Source of the DNA: Symbiodinium natans
Lineage: Eukaryota > Sar > Dinophyceae > Suessiales > Symbiodiniaceae
DNA length: 64,000 nt
Assembly (NCBI GenBank): GCA_905221605.1
Contig: CAJNDS010002202.1
Span: forward strand, 1,178,379-1,242,378
Direction of reading: 5' to 3'
Shown: in pieces, positions 50,080 to 62,100 of the stretch
How positions within the stretch are numbered: the stretch's first letter is position 1
Layout: each line of letters opens with the position of its first letter
Program-made: the position numbers and the translations under genes
Notes under the pieces: generated by a model
Told to the model about the DNA's origin: nothing
Seen by the model: the letters and a program-made list of their open reading frames with translations, nothing else
Database searches by the model: none

Positions 50080-50115
50080 GGTTTAGGGTTTAGGGTTTAG
50101 GGTTTAGGGTTTAGG
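49965..50115. repeat. Facing CCCTAAA / TTGAGGG arrays
   Basis: CCCTAAA to 50042 and G-rich units after it, directly adjoining: a head-on repeat hairpin. Island 50120-50260 unassigned. Confidence 0.92.
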
Positions 50116-50454
50116 GTGTTGGTGGTTGCCTCGGGGCTGTTAGGCTTAGGCCGATTCTCCCCGTCTGGACCTCGTTCCCCCTAGCCCCGGTCCCCCTTCA
50201 GGGATTTCGAAAAGCTCGGAGGTTGGAAAACCTTCGATCCTTTCGTACCCAAAACCCTAAACCCTTAACCCCAACCTTACAGAGTGAAGAGTAGCGCCCG
50301 GATGGAGGGTGGGTTCAAGAGGCCCGAAACCCAGAAGAAAAACAAACAACCCTAAAGCCGAAACGCTAAACAACCCTAAACCCAGAACAACCCTAAACCC
50401 TAAACCCTAAACCCTAAACCCTAAACCCTAAACCCAGGGTTTGGAATGCTTAAG

Positions 50455-50515
50455 GCTGAGGGCTTCGAGGCCCTCTGCAGCCACGACTCACCTAAAGCCT
50501 GCTGCTCTTTGCACA
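50455..50515 (-). other. Exon-like island upstream of the KS exons
   Basis: The minus strand reads ALGESWLQR after CAGCAG, with possible GC donor; alternatively CKEQQAL before GTGAGT. It could belong to the missing KS N-terminus, but this is not established. Confidence 0.3.
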
Positions 50516-50519
50516 TCGG

Positions 50520-50655
50520 CTTAGGGTTTAGGGTTTAGGGTTTAGGGTTTAGGGTTTAGGGTTTAGGGTTTAGGGTTTAGGGTTTAGGGTTTAGGGTTTA
50601 GGGTTTAGGGTTTAGGGTTTAGGGTTTAGGGTTTAGGGTTTAGGGTTTAGGGTTA
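50520..50655 (+). repeat. TTTAGGG array
   Basis: About 19 heptamers. Confidence 0.95.
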
Positions 50656-50685
50656 CCGTTTCTAACTAGACCCAAGAGAAACCCA

Positions 50686-50775
50686 GGGATAAGAGGGTGC
50701 CCTTTTTGGCTTAAAGGGGCTTATAAGGGAGCCGAAACCCTAAAAAGAACAGCAAGGGCTTACTCCAGGTCCTGG
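50686..50775. repeat. Dispersed repeat, family C, copy 2
   Basis: gggataagagggtgcccttt, then ggcttaaaggggcttataagggagcc, and ggcttactccaggtcctgg; pairs with 17486-17577. Confidence 0.75.
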
Positions 50776-51009
50776 CTAATGTCACCCTTGTCGCAGGCAA
50801 GCCTGAAGACCAGCAAGCCTTCACCAACTCAATCTGAGGACCACAACACAGCTCCCAGACCGGGCACGAGCCACTTGTGCTAGAGCAGTTTAGGGTTTAG
50901 GGTTTAGGGTTCAGGGTTCAGGGCTTTAGGGCGTTAGGGCTTTAGGCTTTGGGGCTTTAGGCTTTAGGGTAGGGCTTTAGGGCTTAGGGCTTTAGGGCTT
51001 AGGAAGCCC

Positions 51010-51085
51010 ATCTCCTCCCACCAGTGACGGCGGGCCGCGTGCCGTGGTTGCAGTGCGTCTTCCACTTGAGGGCCGGATCCTGTTG
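51010..51085 (-). other. Exon-like island, unassigned
   Basis: After CAACAG the minus strand reads DPALKWKTHCNHGTRPAVTG, then GRRW. Protein-like. Confidence 0.4.
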
Positions 51086-51089
51086 CTTG

Positions 51090-51240
51090 GAGGTTCATGG
51101 CACTTCCTAACCAATTATAACTGTACTAATAACCCTACTTATAATACCCCTAAAGGGCCTTATATGGGGTTATCCCAATTATAAGTAGAGTTATAAGCCC
51201 AGTTAAAAGTGGTTAGTAAGTACTGTGAACCTCCAAGTGG
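51090..51240. mobile_element. MITE-like palindrome, family F
   Basis: cttggaggttcatggcactt, then cctaaccaattataact...ctacttataat, faces attataagtagagttataag, then ...agtggttagtaagtactgtgaacctccaag. About 150 bp with arms of about 60 bp. Confidence 0.85.
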
Positions 51241-51539
51241 GACCAGGAGCCAATCGGGGCCGGGAGTAGCGGCCCGTGGGGGCCCTAAACCCCAAAAGGT
51301 TCAGGGATTAGGGTTTAGGGGAACCCTGCAACCCTAAGCCCAAAGCCCTAAACCCTAAACCCTAAACCCTAAACCCTAAACCCCTAAACCCCTAAACCCC
51401 TAAACCCCTAAACCCCTAAACCCCTAAACCCTAATCCTAAAGTCAGTGCAGGTTTTGGGGCTCGTAAGGCTTGGAAGGCTTAGAGAGCTCATAGGGTGCA
51501 AGCTGCAGAGAGCTCTTGGCGTTTAGGGTTTAGGGCTTA

Positions 51540-51835
51540 GGGTTTAGGGCTTAATTAGGGTTTAGGGTTTAGGGTTTAGGGTTTAGGGTTTAGGGTTTAG
51601 GGTTTAGGGTTTAGGGTTTAGGGTTTAGGGTTTAGGGTTTAGGGTTTAGGGTTTAGGGTTTAGGGTTTAGGGTTTAGGGTTTAGGGTTTAGGGTTATGGG
51701 TTTAGGGTTTAGGGTTTAGGGTTTAGGGTTTAGGGTTTAGGGTTTAGGGTTTAGGGTTTAGGGTTTAGGGTTTAGGGTTTAGGGTTTAGGGTTTAGGGTT
51801 TAGGGTTTAGGGTTTAGGGTTTAGGGTTTAGGGAA
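51540..51835 (+). repeat. TTTAGGG array
   Basis: About 41 heptamers, then (AAGG)n at 51834-51875. Confidence 0.97.
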
Positions 51836-52139
51836 GGAAGGAAGGAAGGAAGGAAGGAAGGAAGGAAGGAAGGAATCGACCAGTGGCATACGGCCACGGC
51901 CTCCCGCACTCTTCCCCGCTGAGCATCTCGGGGGGCCTCCGCAAGCGTCATCGGCCCCCTCCGCCAGAGGTTCCAGAGGGGGTACTAGTAAAAATAAAGA
52001 AAAAAGCCGGAAGTGGCCCAAGTAGGGGGTTTGGGGACGAAAGGGGGGGTCTGGGCCGGAAGAGGGGACGTGCGAAGGCGGGAGGAGGCGGAAGCCTGAA
52101 ATACGTGGATACTGACAACGAGGCAACTGTGCCCTTTTT

Positions 52140-53764
52140 TTACTCGAGCGCCGGGCAGAGCGTGTCTCGCTCTAAGTAGGCGTGGCCTTCGGCACACAGT
52201 GCTCGAGAGGCTGAGAGTACGAGCCGATTGGCTGCATCGTCAGCAAGGCTGGGCTCTCTACGGCAGAGCTCCTGCTGAAGAGCAGTGACGGACGTGCCGC
52301 CGTGACGGCGTATGAAGGCCCAAAGCCCACCTGCGAATGCGCTTAAGGCGGAGGGCTGGTTTGTGCACGGCCGAGGACCCGGCACCTTGCTGGCACTGTT
52401 CGGCCGCAGCACGGAGGTGCGACAGTAGCTCCTGTGAGGCTGTAGGCCGACGCCGGCGTGGGCTAGCGGCGAGAAGGCGTGCCCAAGTGCACCAACAATC
52501 CGGGCACAGCTGGAGCGCTGGGGAGGAGCTGTGGTAGGCCCGATGCGCACCAGAGTTCCAGCGGCAGGATCCCCTGGAGTGAACGGTGATGTTGCAGGAC
52601 ACGCACGCAGCAGGACCAGCCTGTTTGCACCAGATGCAAGGTAAGGGCACAAGGGGCAGCTCCGGGAGACACACCCCACCGCAAGTCCAGCAGCAGGCTA
52701 AAGGTGCAGGAAGCACCGGGACACAGGTGCATGGCACTGCCAGGGCTGAGGAGGCCTCTGACCACGAGGGTAAGTCTGGGGCCCAGGACGGCAGCGTTTC
52801 GGAGATGATGGCACCGCCATGTTGGAGGAGCAGGCTGATGATGGTAGAATCTGACAGGCGCCCACAGGGATGCATAGATCGGAGACGTGCCGCAGCGGCC
52901 TCAGGCCGAAGCAAGGCCCAGCGCAGCTCACGGATGAGTCTTTGGCAAGCGTCGGACTGGAGCCAGGCTGTGAGGGAAGAAGATGAATTACGGAGTGACG
53001 GTCGGTCATCAACCTGACCTTCCCCGGGCTGATCGCCATCAGCAGCTGGCAGTGCAGCACGGCACAGAGCTAGCCAAGTGGTAGTGCGTGCCTGGTAAGC
53101 CTGCCGTGATGTAGTCTGCGAACTGCGTCTGGGGTGCCGCGGCCCTGTTGAACGGCATCAACCTCGCTCCGTTGCAGAACATTGAAAAATTTCTCGTAGT
53201 CTGCAGGGATGCGAAGGAGAGGAAGGCCAGACCGCAGGGAGTCTTCACAGACGAGGCAATCGAGGTAGAGAACCTCAGCAGCGGCTGCTACTCTACTCCT
53301 TTGGAGTACGCCCGGTTCAAATGGCTGTGAGGCTCGTCAGAGAACCAGGGGCTGCGCCCAGCTGAGAGCCTGCCAGCCACCGGTGCTTCAATTGCCTTGA
53401 GCGACTCTTCGAGCATGGAGAGGGGGCGCCAACCCCCAGAAGGTTTGGGTAGGTGGACCTGCTCGGCATTGAGCAAGGAAGGTGGCACAGTTCCGAAGAG
53501 GCGGAGCGAATCAAGGCACTGCCAATAGAGTTGTTGCACGGTAGGGTTTAGGATTTAGGGCTTAGGGTTTAGGGTTAGTGTCACAGCTTCTGCGGCAGCG
53601 ACATCGTCAGCTTTCAATTTGTCCATGAAGATCTGCGTGAATGCCTCTGCTGCTGCTGTCATGGCATAGGTCACTCGAGACAAGTCATCTGACAGCGGTC
53701 GACTCAAAGTCATGGGAGGAGGCAGCCTGTAAGAAACGTGGTCGTCGATCTCATACTGGGTCAA
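52140..53764 (-). pseudogene. Degraded LINE-type retrotransposon: reverse transcriptase and Cys-rich C-terminus
   Basis: The minus strand carries, in shifting frames, PKPSGGWRPLSMLEESLKA (the K-P-x-G-x-W-R-P-I start of the RT fingers, 53460-53400); VLYLDCLVCEDSLRSGLPLL; ADYEKFFNVLQRSEVDAVQQ (the RT palm; D-x-E-K-F-F in place of the usual A-x-D-K-A-F); then 52914-52258 with ACQRLIRELRWALLRPEAA and a Cys-rich CCWTCGG...C...CIWCKQ...CVSC segment like a zinc knuckle. Frame changes near 53310 and 52950-52980 show decay. A further open frame at 53764-53555 (DDLSRVTYAMTAAAEAFTQI) lies upstream, separated by one heptamer block. I did not see the F-x-D-D catalytic motif. Confidence 0.6.
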
Positions 53765-53929
53765 GCCTCTTGGTGCTCTTGTTAGCAGGCCTTGGTTTAG
53801 GGTTGGGGTTTAGGGTTTAGGGTTTAGGGGGAGAGTTTACAGGGAGTGCAAGGCTCGTGGTTGACAAGGTCTGGGGTTTAGGGTCTAGGGTTGAGGGTTT
53901 AGGGTTTAGGGCAAGCGAAACGTTGGGCA

Positions 53930-53985
53930 CGGACCGGGATGCTTGAAAATAGCGCTTCAGCGAGTTTTCCCCCCCTAAACCCTAA
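53930..53985 (-). other. Exon-like island, unassigned
   Basis: Two minus frames are open (ENSLKRYFQASRSVPNVSLA; KLAEALFSSIPVRAQRF). Confidence 0.3.
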
Positions 53986-54044
53986 ACTAGGCCCTAAACC
54001 CTAAACCCTAAACCCGAAACCCTAAACCCTAAACCCTAAACCCC

Positions 54045-54115
54045 AAGCAGGTCCGCTGTCTTTCGGGCTTTGCGGGGGCTTTCTGGTGTTGAAGGAACTC
54101 TTCGAACCACAAACC
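54045..54115 (-). other. Exon-like island, unassigned
   Basis: The minus strand reads WFEEFLQHQKAPAKPERQRT. Good protein composition, no family. Confidence 0.4.
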
Positions 54116-54469
54116 TAAGTCCTGAATCCCTTTACCCCCGAACCCGGAAGGCCCTTGTAGGGTTTAGGGTTTAGGGTTTAGGGTTTAGGGTTTAGGGTTG
54201 AGGGTTTAGGGTTTAGGGTTTAGGGTTTGGGATTTCGGGTTTAGGGTTTAGGATTTACGGTTCAGGGTTTAGGATGTAGGGTTTCAGGCACCCAACCCCT
54301 GACACCAAAAACCCCTGCAACCCATGAAGACCTACTTGGGGCGTCCGGGGGCCTAACACCCAAGCATCCTCGACCCAAACCCCTAAACCCCAAAAACCCT
54401 CCAAGCCCTAAACCCTACACCGCAAAAACCCTCGAAGTCAGCCCTAAACAAAACCTCAGTCCCCACAAC

Positions 54470-54590
54470 CCCACAACCCCACAACCCAACAACCCCAACA
54501 ACCCCAACAACCCCAACAACCCCAACAACCCCAACAACCCCAACAACCCCAACAACCCCAACAACCCCAACAACCCCAACAACCCCACAA
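54470..54590. repeat. CCCCAACAA nonamer array
   Basis: About 12 exact copies of caaccccaa; gives VVGVVG and LLGLLG frames on minus that are not genes. Confidence 0.95.
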
Positions 54591-54639
54591 CCCCGCAACC
54601 CCACAACCCTTCCAAGGCCCCTGTCCTGATCTTTTAGTG

Positions 54640-54710
54640 GCTCCCGGGAGTAGTACTGCTCGTGGTCCCAGCCTCAGAAGAAACCAGGCTTCGGGGCTCC
54701 GGGGCTTCAG
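54640..54710 (-). other. Exon-like island, unassigned
   Basis: After TTCTGAG the minus strand reads GWDHEQYYSREPLK. Possibly linked to the island at 55000-55095. Confidence 0.35.
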
Positions 54711-54719
54711 GGCGTTTAG

Positions 54720-54905
54720 GTTTCAGGGTTTAGGGTTTAGGGTTTAGGGTTTAGGGTTTAGGGTTTAGGGTTTAGGGTTTAGGGTTTAGGGTTCAGGGTT
54801 TAGGGTTTAGGGTTTAGGGTTTAGGGTTCAGGGTTTAGGGTTTAGGGTTTAGGGTTTAGGGTTTAGGGTTTAGGGTTTAGGGTTTAGGGTTTAGGGTTAG
54901 GGTGG
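54720..54905 (+). repeat. TTTAGGG array
   Basis: About 26 heptamers. Confidence 0.95.
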
Positions 54906-54999
54906 TTTAGGGTTTAGGGTTTACGGTCTCGAGTCTGGAGGTTTTGGGGGTTAAGGGTTTAAGAATTCAGGGTTTAGAAACCCTGAACAAGAGAAGGCC

Positions 55000-55095
55000 A
55001 AACCGAAAGTGTTCTGGCATTGGGGTGGTGCGCGTGCGGTGGCTTCGACCAAGGGAGTAGTAGCTCGTTGGGTGCTGCGAGAGTCGAGGCTGTTT
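55000..55095 (-). other. Exon-like island with weak GSWN-domain resemblance
   Basis: The minus strand reads LSQHPTSYYSLGRSHRTRTT, then PMPEHFR. The S-Y-Y-x-x-G start recalls the GSWN domains at 5.4-7.0 and 14.5-16.7 kb, but the W-N is missing. Tentative. Confidence 0.3.
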
Positions 55096-55489
55096 AGGGC
55101 TCAGAGCTGGGTGGGGGGTCTAGGGTCTCAGGCTTAGGGTCTAGGGGTTTTGGTTTAGGGTTTTTGGTTTCGGGTTCAGGGTGTAGGGTTTAGGGTTTAG
55201 GGTTTAGGGTTTAGGCTTTAGGGTTTAGGCTTTAGGGCTCAGGGTCCATCAGCCTTAAGCTTCTATTAGTCGACCCTGAACTTGGGGGGCCGTGGAGGTC
55301 GAATGCCGCTGAGGGTGTTGGACAGAGATTCAGACCCCTAAACCCTAAACCCTAAACCCTAAACCCTAAACCCTAAACCCCAAGAATCTCTCCCGGGGAG
55401 GGCAGGGGGCGGGGGGGAGTCTAGCCCTAAACCCGAAACCCTCAACCCCAAAAATCGCTCCCTTTTTCGGGGAGGGGTCGGGGGAGTCT

Positions 55490-55560
55490 AGGGGTGTCGC
55501 TCTTTTTGCCCCTTCCTGCACAGCTCGCACTTGTTTTGTCCTCGCGAGACGAGGCATGGG
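55490..55560 (-). other. Exon-like island with a CxxC pair
   Basis: The minus strand reads CLVSRGQNKCELCRKGQKER. The Cys pair could bind zinc; family unknown. Confidence 0.35.
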
Positions 55561-55584
55561 AAGCCAAGACAGTGCGGCAGACCC

Positions 55585-55735
55585 TTTAGGGTTTAGGGTT
55601 TAGGGTTTAGGGTTTAGGGTTTAGGGTTTAGGGTTTAGGGTTTAGGGTTTAGGGTTCAGGGTTTAGGGTTTAGGGTTTAGGGTTTAGGGTTTAGGGTTTA
55701 GGGTTTAGGGTTTAGGGTTTAGGCTTTAGGGCTTA
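55585..55735 (+). repeat. TTTAGGG array
   Basis: About 21 heptamers. Confidence 0.95.
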
Positions 55736-55919
55736 GGATTCAGAATTTAGGGTGTAGGCTTTTGCTGTGTTGGGTTTAGGGTTTGAAGGTCTAAGGTTTG
55801 GGGCTTCGGGTGTTTTGGGCTTTGGGGTTTCTCTAGGCCGAAAGATCCATCGGCTGAAAAAGAGACACCGCAAGCCCCAGAAGCCGAGATTAAACAAAAG
55901 CCCCTAAACACTGAACCCC

Positions 55920-56010
55920 TAAACCCTAAACCCTAAACCCTAAACCCTAAACCCTAAACCCTAAACCCTAAACCCTAAACCCTAAACCCTAAACCCTAAA
56001 CCCTAACTAA
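55920..56010 (-). repeat. CCCTAAA array
   Basis: About 12 heptamers; faces TTTAGGG at 56175-56345 across the last ankyrin exon. Confidence 0.95.
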
Positions 56011-56024
56011 ACCCTAAACCCGAA

Positions 56025-56143
56025 GCCCTGCCGCTGCCAGGCTCCCCCAGCAGCTGGAGGATCTCCGCATGCCCATACTGGGATGCGAGATCCGCGGCAG
56101 TGGCCCCATCGCGCTGCACGGCGCCCGTGTCCTCGATGGAATC
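56025..56143 (-). CDS. Ankyrin exon 13
   Basis: SIEDTGAVQRDGATAADLAS, then QYGHAEILQLL. Acceptor CTGAAG. A full repeat core. CCCTAAA left, TTTAGGG right. Confidence 0.85.
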
Positions 56144-59100
56144 TTCAGTGCACGTTTTTCGGTTCCGGGCCTTTAGGGTTTAGGGTTTAGGGTTTAGGGT
56201 TGAGGGTTTAGGGTTTAGGGTTTAGGGTTTAGGGTTTTGGGTTTAGGGTTTAGGGTTTAGGGTTTAGGGTTCAGGGTTCAGGGTTTAGGGTTTAGGGTTT
56301 AGGGTTTAGGGTTTAGGGTTTAGGATTTAGGGTTAAGGGTTTAGGGTTAGGCTTTAGGGTTTAAGGTTCAGAAAGGCACGCTGTGGGGGCCCTGTTTTCG
56401 GGACATACTAGGTTTCGAGGGTTTTGCTAGGTTGTTTGTTCGGGTATACCTACTTCAAATCATGGCATGAGGCACTTGTATGTAGAATACTTGTTTGTAG
56501 AATACTGAGATCCTTGTCTTACAAGATCCTCGGTAGTAATAGATGAAGCTTTCTAGAGACAGCCCCTAAAAAATGACGAAAGGCTTTCCATAACAGGGCA
56601 AGATAGTGATTCTTGTCTTTGACTTCTTGAAAATTCTTAAGCAAGTTGTATTGGGTTTTGGGTTTGGGGCTTCGGGCTTTTTCATTTTGGGGTTTAGAAG
56701 GTGTGTGTGTGTGTGTGTGTGTGTGCATTTTGCTGCTGCAGCCACTGAAGCCATGTGAAGATCAACGACCCTGGTGCCCTGAAATCTGAAGATATCATAC
56801 GCCCCCACCCAGCAACAGCATCTACACCCTACACCCTGAAACCTGGATCTTACCCAGTTCACGAACCTGGCCCAGCAACCCCAAAACCTAAACCCTAAGC
56901 CCTGAACCCTGGCCCCCAAACCCCTAAACCATCAAACCCCAAACCCTAAATCCTCACCCTAAGCCCTAAACCCCAACCCCCTACACTCTAAACCCCCAAT
57001 CCCTAAAGCATCGAACCCCTAAACCCTGAACCCCAAACTCCCTCCCCGTTCAAGCCCGGGGCTGCGCGCGCTTGCAGCAGCAAGCGTACCACCTTCTTGC
57101 CAGACAGGGTTGAGGGGTCAAGGTTTAGGGTTTAGGGTTTAGCGTTTAGGTTTTAGGGTTTAGGGTTTAGGGTTTAGGGTTTAGGGTTTAGGGTCTAGGG
57201 TTTAGGGTTTACGGTTTAGGAATCAAGGTTTAGGGGCTAGCATTTTAGGGTTTTCAGGGTCGAGTGTTTGGGCTTTAGGGTTTAAGGTTTTGGCTTTAGG
57301 GTATTGCGGATTTAGGGGTTCAGGGTTTGGGGCGTTTGGGAGTGTGTAGCCTTTGAGCTCTTTAGAGCTCCAGGATAGTTTGCGTGCTGAAAGGGTGGTA
57401 GGAATTGGGGTTTCGGATCTGCGTACGAAGCACAAGGCCCCGCAAACCCAAAACATTAGTCCGTAAAACCCTGCAACCCGTAAACCCTAAGACCCCTAAG
57501 CCTTAGACCCAAACCCGAAACCCTTCGACCCTGAACCCTAAACTGTTAGACCTAAAGCCGGCAACCCTTAGACGCCTGAACCCTACACCCCGAAACCCGA
57601 GACCCTGAACCCTAACTACACCCTTTTCCCTTAGACCCCTAAATCCGAAACCCTTAGACCCCTAAACCCTCAGACCCCTCAACTCTACAACGTTAAACGC
57701 CTACAACCCTACACCCTACACCCTAAACCCTCAACCCCAAAAACTAAACCCTAAACCCTAAACCCTAAGACCTAAACCCTAAACCCTGGCCCTAAACCCT
57801 AAACCCTAAACCCTAGACCCCTAAATCTAAACCCGAAACCCTAAACCCTACAAGCCTCGAAGTGGCCAACTTGGCAGGCCAGGGCAAGCGCTGTGGCCCC
57901 GCTCTCCACGCACGCCGCATTCGGGTCCTCACGACAAAACTCCGGTTTAGGTTCGAGGGTTTAGGTAGGATTTAGGGTTTAGGGTTTAGGGTTCAGGGTT
58001 TAGGGTTTAGGGTTTAGGGTTTAGGGTTTAGGGGTTAGGGGTTAGGGGTTAGGGGTTAGGGTTTAGGGTTTAATTAGGGTTCTGGGTCAACTTATTGGTG
58101 CTTCAGTCACAAAGCCTCGCCTGTTGCATGCTAGAGTTTAGGGTTAAGGGTTAAGGGTTTAGGGCTTAGGGTTTAGGGTTTCTCCCATCGTCTCAACTCA
58201 ACTCCCCTAGATTAAGGACCTTGCAATCGGTACACTGATACTGGGCCGAGCGATTCCTTTGGGTGGGTTCTAAGATCCGGGTGATTCAAAGTTGTGTTCC
58301 AACCTAAAGCCCTACACCCTAAACCAGAAACCCTATACCGTAAACGTTAAACCCTATATCGTAAGACCCTAGGACCCGAAACCCTAAACCCCAAACCTAA
58401 AACCCTAAACCCTACACCTTAAACCTAAGACCCTAAGGCCCTAAGACCCGAAGACCCTAAGACCCTATGACCCTAAGACCCTAAGACCCGAAGACCCTAA
58501 GACCCTAAGGCCCTCAGACCCTGAGACCCGAAGACCAGAAGACCCGAAGACCCGAAGACCCGAAGACCCGAAGACCCCAAACCCCAAGACCCCAAGACCC
58601 CAAGACCCCAAGACCCTAAACCCTAAACCCTGAACCCTGAACCCTAAACCCAAAACCCAAAACCCTAAACCCTGAACCCTAAACCCAAACCCTAAACCCT
58701 AAACCCTAAACCCTAAACCCTAAACCCTAAACCCTAAACCCTAAACCCTAAACCCTAAACCCTAAACCCTAAACCCTAACCTGCTTGGGTTCGGAAACTT
58801 GTGACTGGGGGGGCGCGAGGTCCGCGGCGTGCTCAAGCAACGCCGAGACTGCCTTGGCGGCGGGAGCAGGAGACTCGAGGATGGCCCCTTAAAAACCCTC
58901 CTAAAAAAGAATCCTAAGGTTTAGGGTTTAGGGTTTAGGGTTTGGGGTTTGGGGTTTGGGGTTTGGGGTTAGGGTTTAGGGCATAATCCTCTTAAACCCT
59001 ATAGGGGAGAATACGAAAAAACAACAACAACAAGGGCCCACCTGGGATTTGAGCAGAGGGCTTCGGGCTTCGGATTTCGGGTTCAGGGCCGCAGGTTCCC

Positions 59101-62100
59101 GGAAGATTTTGAAGAATGCGGGTCTGGGCCCGAGACCCTTGAATCCTAACCCTAAACCCTAAACCCTAAACCCTAAACCCTAAACCCTAAACCCTAAACT
59201 CTAAACCCTAAACCCTAAACCCTAAACCCTAACCTAAACCCTAAAACCTAAAACCTAAACCTTAAACCCTAAACCCTGAACCCTGAACCCTGAACCCTTG
59301 ACCCAAAACCCCAAACCCTAAACCCTAAATCCCAAGCCCAGCCACACCCTCGTGCCCAAACTGGGCCGCCGCATGGATGGCGCGCGCTCCCGTGTCCACT
59401 CGGGCCTCATCCCTGCTTGCCCCAGCCTTTGGGTTGAGGGTTTAGGGTTTAGGGTTTAGGGTTTAGGGTTTAGGGTTTAGGGTTTAGGGTTTAGGGTTTA
59501 GGGTTTAGGGTTTAGGGTTTAGGGCTTAGGGCTTAGGGCTTAGGGCTTAGGGTTGACAAGTTGAGGTACCCTCTATCCCCCTATAGATGCCTTTAAGGGA
59601 TTATCTAGGAGACCTCATTCCCTCATTCCCGACTACCCAACAGTAAGCAGCCTCCAGCAGTAGGCGCACCACAGCCTCGTGGCCATTCCTTCCCAGGCTT
59701 GGTTGAATGGGGTTTAGGGTTTAGGGTTTAGGGTTTGGGGTTTAGGGTTTGGGGTTTAGGGTTTGGGGTTTAGGGTTTGGGGTTTAGGGTTTAGGGTTTA
59801 GGGTTTGGGGTTTAGGGTTTAGGGTTTAGGGTTTGGGGTTTAGGGTTTAGGGCTTAGGGTTTAGGGTTTAGGGCTTGGGCTTCCCCAGAAAAAAGGGCTC
59901 ATGAAGATTGGCCCAAGGGGTCTGCGCTGCCACGTACAGGGGCGTGGCGCCGTGATCGCTTGCGGCGGCGTCTTTGTTGGCGCCAGCTTCCACCAGGGAT
60001 CTCACCACCGCCAGATGCCCTTTCCTGGGCTTTTGGGATTATCAAGTAGTCTGTTGAGGGACTTCCTTCACGAAACTCAGAGGGAAGCCTAGAAACCCTA
60101 AACCCTAATTACACCACAACCCCTAACCCCTAAATGCTAAGTCCTAAACCCTACACCCTACACCCTAATTACACCCTATACCCTATATACACCCTAAACC
60201 CTAAACCCTAAACCCTAAACCCTAAACCCTAAACCCAGCGTCTGCGCCGCAATGTACAGCGGCGTGGCCCCGGTGTCACTCCGGCGCCTTTCTTTGTCGG
60301 CGCCTCAGGCAGCCCAGGGTTTAGGGTTTAGGGTTTAGGGTTTAGGGTTTAGGGTTTAGGGTTTAGGGTTTAGGGTTTAGGGTTTAGGGTTTAGGGTTTA
60401 GGGTTTAGGGTTTAGGGTTTAGGGTTTAGGGTTTAGGGTTTAGGGTTTAGGGTAGCATTTCAAGTCCAAGCATTCACTAGCCAAGAAATTTCTCCAGAAA
60501 AATACCCGCCCAAAGAATCCCACAACATTAAGAAAATGTTTCACTTATGGAACGACCTTGCCCAGTAAAAACGACCTTGCCCAGTAAAACAAAATGGCCT
60601 TGCCCAGTAAACAAATGACCTTGCCCGGAAAAAAATCACCTTGCCCAAAAAATGCCTTTGCCCAGTAAAAAATGACCTTGCCGAGTAAAAGAATTACTGG
60701 GCAAGGTCATTTTTTACTGGGCAGGTCGTTTTTTGGACCGAACGACCTTGCCCAGTAAAAAATGACCTTGCCCAGTACAAAAGGACCTTGCCCCGTAAAA
60801 ACAAATCACCTTGCCCAGTAAACAAATAACCTTGCCCAGTACACAAATGACCTTGCCCAGTAAAACAATCACCTTGCCCAGTAAAAAAAAACAACTTTGC
60901 CCTGTAACAGAAGTGACCTTGCCCAGTAAAAGAGTTACTGGGCAAGGTCATTTTTTACTGGGCAAGGTCATTTGTTTTAACTGGGCAAGGTGATTGTTTA
61001 CTGGGCAAGGTCGTTTTTTGGACCGCACGGCCTTGCCCAGCAAAAAATGACCTTGCCCAGTAAAAGAAATGACCTTGCCCAGTAACTCCATTAACATTTA
61101 ACTTATATATGAAAGAGAGGTTTAGGGTTTAAGGTTTAGGGTTTAAGGCTTAGGGTTTAGTGTTTAGGGTTTAGTGTTTAGGGTTTAGCAAGTTTAGGGT
61201 TTAGGGTTACTGTTCCCCCCCCCCACCCACCGGCTCTGAAGGATATAACACACCCCTGGAGGGGCTCTAAAGGATATAGGAATTGGGTTTTAGGGTTTTA
61301 GGGTTTTCGGGTTTTAGGGTTTTAGGGTTTTAGGGTTTTAGGGTTTTAGGGTTTAGGGTTTTAGGGTTTTAGGGTTTTAGGGTTTTAGGGTTTTAGGGTT
61401 TTAGGGTTTAGGGCTTAGGGCTTAGGGTCTAGGAATTTAGGGCTTCAGCGGGCGTTTAAGGTTGTGGGGCTTCGGGCCTCGTGTTCTTCCCTACTCCTGA
61501 ACCCTGAAACCCTAAAAGCCCAGAAAACCCTAAAGCCCTACAGCCCAGAAGCCCTAAATCTCCCCCAAGCCTAAACACCCAAAAGCCCGAACACCTCAAA
61601 AATCCCAGCGCCCTAAAGCCCGAAACCCTAAACTTGTTTAGGGTGGAGGGGTTTTGGGCCGGGCCTTGAAACCCTAAGAACCCTAAGAACCCTAAGAACC
61701 CTAAGAACCCTAAGAACCCTAAGAGCCCTAAGAACTCCAAGAACCCCAAGAACCCTAAGAACCCTAAGAACCCTAAACTTCTTTAAGCGTCCCTAAACCC
61801 TAAACCCTAAACCCTAAACCCCAAACCCTAAAATTTGGGCCCAGATCCGAACCTGAGCCCAGGAAGAAGTGCACCAGCTCCGTGCGGCCGTGCAGGGCAG
61901 CCAGGAAGAGCGGAGTGGCCCCGTCGGCATCTCGGGCCTTTCCAGGGCGTTTAGGGGGCTTAGGGTTTAGGGTTTAGGGTTTAGGATTTGGGGCTTAGGG
62001 TTTAGGTTTAGGGTTTTTGGGAGCTTAGTGCTTTAGGGAGTTTAGGGCTTTAGGGCTTCTGAGGGCTTTAGCGTTTTAGGGTTTTAGGGCTTCAGGGAGT

